Assembly: GCA_964649815.1 (NCBI GenBank)
Contig: CAZYQC010000097.1
Span: 1 to 7,950, forward strand
DNA from: G013214665 sp964649815
GTDB taxonomy: Bacteria; Pseudomonadota; Alphaproteobacteria; Rhodobacterales; Rhodobacteraceae
DNA length: 7,950 bases
Direction of reading: 5' to 3'
Shown here: one piece after another, positions 5,405 through 7,950 of the stretch
Layout: the number at the start of each line of letters is the position of its first letter
Numbering within the stretch: the first letter of the stretch is position 1
Made by a program: the position numbers and the translations under genes
Notes under the pieces: generated by a model
What the model saw: the letters and a program-made list of their open reading frames with translations, nothing else
What the model was told of the DNA's origin: nothing
The model's database searches: none

Positions 5405-6022
5405 TTGTCACAGATTGATTTTCTGGTGGCGGCTGGGTTGATTTCGGGCCTGCTCAGCGCCTTGGCCTACGCGCCATATTTTTTCGACACTCTGCGCGGC
5501 TCTACGCGACCACAGCGCGCCTCTTGGTTCATTTGGAGCGTGCTGGCCAGCATCTCTTTCTTTGCGCAAATCGCCGAAGGCGCCGTTCAATCGCTTTGGT
5601 TTGCGGGGGTGCAAACAGGCGCGACCGTGTTGATCTTTTTGCTCAGCCTCAAACGCGGCACCGGCGGCCTGCATAGCCTGGTCGATATCGCGATTTTGTG
5701 TGTCGCTGCGATGGGCGTGGCCCTTTGGATCTATACCGATACACCAGCTTACGCCTTGATCATTGCGATCGGCGTTAGCCTGCTGGGGGGCACGGTGACG
5801 ATCACCAAGGCCTACGCCGCGCCCAATTCTGAAACTTTGTCGACCTGGGCGACATGCTTTATCGCGTCAGGCTTTGCCATGCTGGCCATCGGATCGGTCG
5901 ATTGGATGTTGTTGGCTTACCCGGCCTATTTGTTCACGCTGAATGGCGCCATCGTCCTGGCGATCTTTCTCGGTCGCAGACGCGAGGCACCAAAGGTCGC
6001 TGCGGTCGCCGCGTCGGCATAA
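5405..6022 (+). CDS. Seven-helix membrane protein, SWEET/PQ-loop-like
   Basis: This is the only plus-strand gene. The 205-residue product has about seven hydrophobic helices, near residues 6-27, 38-58, 61-82, 90-110, 114-135, 145-164 and 167-189, with a basic tail. Helices 1-3 and 5-7 look like two related triple-helix units joined by helix 4, the layout of SWEET sugar transporters. The first unit carries APYFFDTLRGSTRPQRASWFIW (23-44), with a PQ pair. The second has a comparable SETLSTW before its middle helix. A transport or membrane-sensor role is inferred; no substrate can be given. The start is TTG 5405, which has only a weak GAG-containing ribosome-binding site, so the start is less certain than the gene. 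It runs convergently towards rplP and shares a terminator with it. Confidence 0.75.
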   Translation: MSQIDFLVAAGLISGLLSALAYAPYFFDTLRGSTRPQRASWFIWSVLASISFFAQIAEGAVQSLWFAGVQTGATVLIFLLSLKRGTGGLHSLVDIAILCVAAMGVALWIYTDTPAYALIIAIGVSLLGGTVTITKAYAAPNSETLSTWATCFIASGFAMLAIGSVDWMLLAYPAYLFTLNGAIVLAIFLGRRREAPKVAAVAASA

Positions 6023-6037
6023 AGCGGACCCAACACC

Positions 6038-6076
6038 AAACAAAAACCCCCGCCGACATGCGGCGGGGGTTTGTTT
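6038..6076. terminator. Bidirectional Rho-independent terminator between rplP and the membrane-protein gene
   Basis: A perfect 12-bp stem (AAACCCCCGCCG at 6044-6055, complement at 6061-6072) encloses a 5-nt loop. In the plus direction the stem runs out into TTTGTTT; in the minus direction into TTTTTGTTT. It lies 22 nt after the plus-strand stop and about 36 nt after the rplP stop, so it can end transcription from both sides. It therefore closes the rplB-rpsS-rplV-rpsC-rplP transcript. Confidence 0.9.
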
Positions 6077-6111
6077 ACTTCAAGCCCTCTCAGGCTTTGG
6101 CAAGTGTTTGT

Positions 6112-6525
6112 TTACCAGTCTTCGCGAACGACGACGCGCGTTTTGACAGGCAGCTTCATCGCGGCCAAACGCAGCGCTTCGCGTGCGATTTCGTCACCAA
6201 CGCCGTCGATTTCGAACATCACGCGGCCTGGCTTAACCTTTGCAACCCAACGGTCGACCGAGCCTTTACCTTTACCCATACGAACTTCGATAGGTTTGGC
6301 GGTGACTGGCACGTCAGGGAAGATACGGATCCACACACGGCCTTGACGCTTCATGTGACGCGTCATGGCCCGACGAGCCGCTTCGATCTGACGCGCTGTG
6401 ACACGCTCAGGCTGAAGCGCCTTGAGACCGTAGGTGCCAAAGTTCAGGTCAGACCCGCCCTTTGCTTTGCCCTTGATGGTGCCCTTAAACTGCTTGCGGA
6501 ATTTAGTACGCTTTGGCTGTAGCAT
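6112..6525 (-). CDS. rplP: 50S ribosomal protein L16 (uL16)
   Basis: L16 binds 23S rRNA near the A site and helps position tRNA and form the peptidyl-transferase centre region. The product is a full-length 137 residues: MLQPKRTKFRKQFKG at the start, FGTYGLKALQPERVTARQIEAARRA (about 29-53), RQGRVWIRIFPDVPVTAKP (60-78) and EVRMGKGKGSVDRWVAKVKPGRVMFEI (80-106). The arginine in VRMGKGKG corresponds to the residue that is hydroxylated in some bacteria. The start at ATG 6525 follows a TAAGGAG motif overlapping the rpsC stop, with a 13-nt gap. In most bacteria rpmC follows directly; here the transcript meets a strong terminator and a convergent foreign gene, so rplP is the last gene of its unit. Confidence 0.98.
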   Translation of the reverse strand: MLQPKRTKFRKQFKGTIKGKAKGGSDLNFGTYGLKALQPERVTARQIEAARRAMTRHMKRQGRVWIRIFPDVPVTAKPIEVRMGKGKGSVDRWVAKVKPGRVMFEIDGVGDEIAREALRLAAMKLPVKTRVVVREDW

Positions 6526-6538
6526 CTTTACTCACTCC

Positions 6539-7255
6539 TTAGCGATCGCGGCGGCCGCCACCGGCGCCACGTGGGGCCGGGCCGTCCTGCAGTTCTTGCG
6601 CTTTGCGATCTCGTGCGGATGGGTCATGTTCCATGATCTCACCCTTAAAGATCCAGACCTTGATGCCAATGATACCATAGGCGGTCAGGCCTTCTGCGTG
6701 CGCATAGTCGATGTCCGCGCGCAGCGTGTGCAAAGGCACGCGGCCCTCGCGGTACCATTCTGTCCGCGCGATTTCCGCGCCGCCCAAACGGCCGGCAACG
6801 TTAACACGGATCCCCAAGGCACCCATGCGCATCGCATTTTGAACAGCGCGCTTCATCGCACGGCGGAACGACACACGACGCTCCAACTGCTGTGCGATGG
6901 ATTCCGCGACCAATTGTGCATCAAGCTCAGGCTTACGCACTTCAACGATGTTGAGGTGCAATTCGCTGTCGGTCATGTTGGCGAGCTTTTTGCGCAGAAC
7001 TTCGATGTCTGCACCTTTCTTGCCGATGATGACACCAGGACGCGCAGTGTGGATCGTAACGCGGCACTTTTTGTGCGGACGTTCGATGATCACACGGGCG
7101 ACACCCGCTTGCTTGCATTCTTCTTTGATAAATTCACGGATTTTGAGATCTTCTAACAGAAGGTTCCCATAATCCTTTGTGTCGGCGTACCAGCGGCTAT
7201 CCCAGGTGCGGTTCACCTGAAGGCGCATGCCGATTGGATTAACTTTCTGACCCAT
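6539..7255 (-). CDS. rpsC: 30S ribosomal protein S3 (uS3)
   Basis: S3 is in the head of the small subunit at the mRNA entry channel, where it takes part in the mRNA helicase function. The product has 238 residues. MGQKVNPIGMRL opens it; a type II KH domain follows with the GKKG loop at 78-81 (ARPGVIIGKKGADIE); then the C-terminal domain with RRAMKRAVQNAMRMGALGIRV and GRLGGAEIARTEWYREGRVPLHTLRADIDY. Arg131, Arg132 and Lys135 match the helicase residues described for E. coli S3. It ends in a Gly/Arg-rich tail. Its ATG overlaps the rplV stop (TGATG), indicating coupled translation. Full length and ordinary. Confidence 0.98.
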   Translation of the reverse strand: MGQKVNPIGMRLQVNRTWDSRWYADTKDYGNLLLEDLKIREFIKEECKQAGVARVIIERPHKKCRVTIHTARPGVIIGKKGADIEVLRKKLANMTDSELHLNIVEVRKPELDAQLVAESIAQQLERRVSFRRAMKRAVQNAMRMGALGIRVNVAGRLGGAEIARTEWYREGRVPLHTLRADIDYAHAEGLTAYGIIGIKVWIFKGEIMEHDPSARDRKAQELQDGPAPRGAGGGRRDR

Positions 7256-7635
7256 CAGACTTGCTCCTCAACTTGGCGCACCTTGATTGTGATTTCCGAA
7301 AACGGCTTGAGGATACGGCCAAAACGTCCACGCGCTCTTGGGCGTCCACGCTTCATGACCATGTTCTTGCCAACCCAAGCTTCGGCGACGATCAGTTCGT
7401 CAACGTCAAGCCCGTGGTTGTTTTCGGCGTTCGCAATCGCAGACTGCAGGCACTTTTTCACGTCCTGAGCGATCCGCTTTTTGGAAAAGGTCAGGTCCGT
7501 CAGGGCCTTATCAACCTTTTTGCCACGGATCATGGCTGCAACCAGGTTCAGTTTCTGAGGCGATGTACGCAGCATGCGTGTCTTTGCCATCGCTTCGTTC
7601 TCCGCCACGCGGCGCGGGTTCTTATCTTTACTCAT
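7255..7635 (-). CDS. rplV: 50S ribosomal protein L22 (uL22)
   Basis: L22 binds 23S rRNA, and its long beta-hairpin lines the nascent-peptide exit tunnel. The product has 126 residues. The globular part includes RMLRTSPQKLNLVAAMIRGKKVDKAL (about 20-45) and the helix AIANAENNHGLDVDELIVAEAWVGK (66-90). The hairpin tip reads MKRGRPRARGR from residue 94; the MKR triplet is intact, the site where deletions give macrolide resistance in E. coli, so a sensitive-type tunnel is expected. About 14 residues before the usual core are an N-terminal extension (MSKDKNPRRVAENEA). The ATG overlaps the rpsS stop (ATGA), and its own TGA overlaps the rpsC start. Confidence 0.97.
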   Translation of the reverse strand: MSKDKNPRRVAENEAMAKTRMLRTSPQKLNLVAAMIRGKKVDKALTDLTFSKKRIAQDVKKCLQSAIANAENNHGLDVDELIVAEAWVGKNMVMKRGRPRARGRFGRILKPFSEITIKVRQVEEQV

Positions 7636-7910
7636 TTGCGCTTCGCCTTCTTGTCGGCGGCGTGACCATAGTAGGTCCGCGTTGGTGAGTATTCCCCGAA
7701 CTTCTGGCCGATCATTTCTTCGGTGATGGCGACGGGAATGTGTTTCTGGCCGTTGTAAACGCCAAACGTCAGGCCAACGAATTGTGGCAAGATCGTCGAG
7801 CGGCGCGACCAGATTTTGATAACGTCATTACGGCCAGACTCGCGGGCAGCTTCGGCTTTCTTAAGCACGTAGCCATCCACAAATGGGCCTTTCCAAACAG
7901 AACGAGACAT
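7632..7910 (-). CDS. rpsS: 30S ribosomal protein S19 (uS19)
   Basis: S19 is in the head of the small subunit with S13, close to the A-site tRNA and a bridge to the large subunit. The product has the standard 92 residues. Family segments are SVWKGPFVDGYVLKKAE (4-20), IKIWSRRSTILPQFVGLTFGVYNGQKHIPV (about 31-60) and GQKFGEYSPTRTYYGHAADKKAKRK (68-92). The start ATG 7910 lies three bases after the rplB stop, and its AAGGGG ribosome-binding site is inside the end of rplB. Its stop overlaps the rplV start by four bases. Confidence 0.98.
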   Translation of the reverse strand: MSRSVWKGPFVDGYVLKKAEAARESGRNDVIKIWSRRSTILPQFVGLTFGVYNGQKHIPVAITEEMIGQKFGEYSPTRTYYGHAADKKAKRK

Positions 7911-7913
7911 AAA

Positions 7914-7950
7914 TCAGCGCCCCTTCTTCTTGGCGTGACGCGAGCGGATG
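7914..7950 (-). CDS. rplB: 50S ribosomal protein L2 (uL2), last 11 codons only
   Basis: The minus strand at the right edge encodes IRSRHAKKKGR followed by TGA. This is the typical basic end of L2, the 23S rRNA-binding protein needed for subunit joining and peptidyl transfer. The upstream body of the gene is outside the window. The identification rests on this tail and on the position directly before rpsS, the standard order. With 11 codons the protein cannot be judged further. Confidence 0.88.
   Translation of the reverse strand, partial: IRSRHAKKKGR

Noticed and set aside
4528..6022. Insertion sequence, integron or defence island between rplP and rplO
   Set aside because: No transposase, integrase, terminal inverted repeats, target-site duplication or defence-type domains are visible; the two genes look like ordinary chromosomal genes.
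6434..7156. 240-codon open frame on the plus strand opposite rpsC
   Set aside because: Antisense to S3, low-complexity composition and no family features.

Overview
The window is a stretch of the conserved ribosomal-protein / secY / rpoA region of an alphaproteobacterium, most likely a member of the Rhodobacteraceae (Roseobacter-type). The protein sequences, the secY-adk-rpsM-rpsK-rpoA order and the moderately high GC all fit. I would not name a genus from this sequence alone. Almost everything is encoded on the minus strand, so transcription runs from high to low coordinates.

Layout in direction of transcription. (1) 7950-6112: the downstream half of an S10-type operon: the last codons of rplB, then rpsS, rplV, rpsC and rplP, packed with 3-13 nt gaps or 1-4 nt overlaps. 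(2) 6111-4352: an island that does not belong to the ribosomal cluster. It holds a strong bidirectional terminator, a plus-strand seven-helix membrane protein with a SWEET/PQ-loop-like 3+1+3 layout (5405-6022), a divergent intergenic region, and a minus-strand DsbA-fold protein of the 2-hydroxychromene-2-carboxylate isomerase family (4528-5166). (3) 4351-1813: rplO, secY and adk. (4) 1627-1: rpsM (GTG start), rpsK and the first 248 codons of rpoA.

The main peculiarity is what is absent. In the usual bacterial order eleven genes (rpmC, rpsQ, rplN, rplX, rplE, rpsN, rpsH, rplF, rplR, rpsE, rpmD) lie between rplP and rplO. None is present here and I see no remnant of them. Most encode essential ribosomal proteins, so either the block has moved elsewhere in this genome or the sequence carries an assembly deletion. 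Two features suggest the present arrangement could work: a terminator closes the rplP side, and a candidate promoter with a GC-rich discriminator and a perfect dyad sits just upstream of rplO.

The ribosomal genes make 30S proteins (S3, S11, S13, S19) and 50S proteins (L2, L15, L16, L22). SecY is the core of the protein-export channel, Adk balances adenine nucleotides, and RpoA nucleates RNA polymerase assembly, so the cluster couples translation, secretion and transcription capacity. The leaders of secY, rpsM and rpoA each hold an RNA hairpin without a sense-strand U-tract; these are candidate attenuation, processing or stability elements. No mobile element, CRISPR array, tRNA or rRNA was seen.
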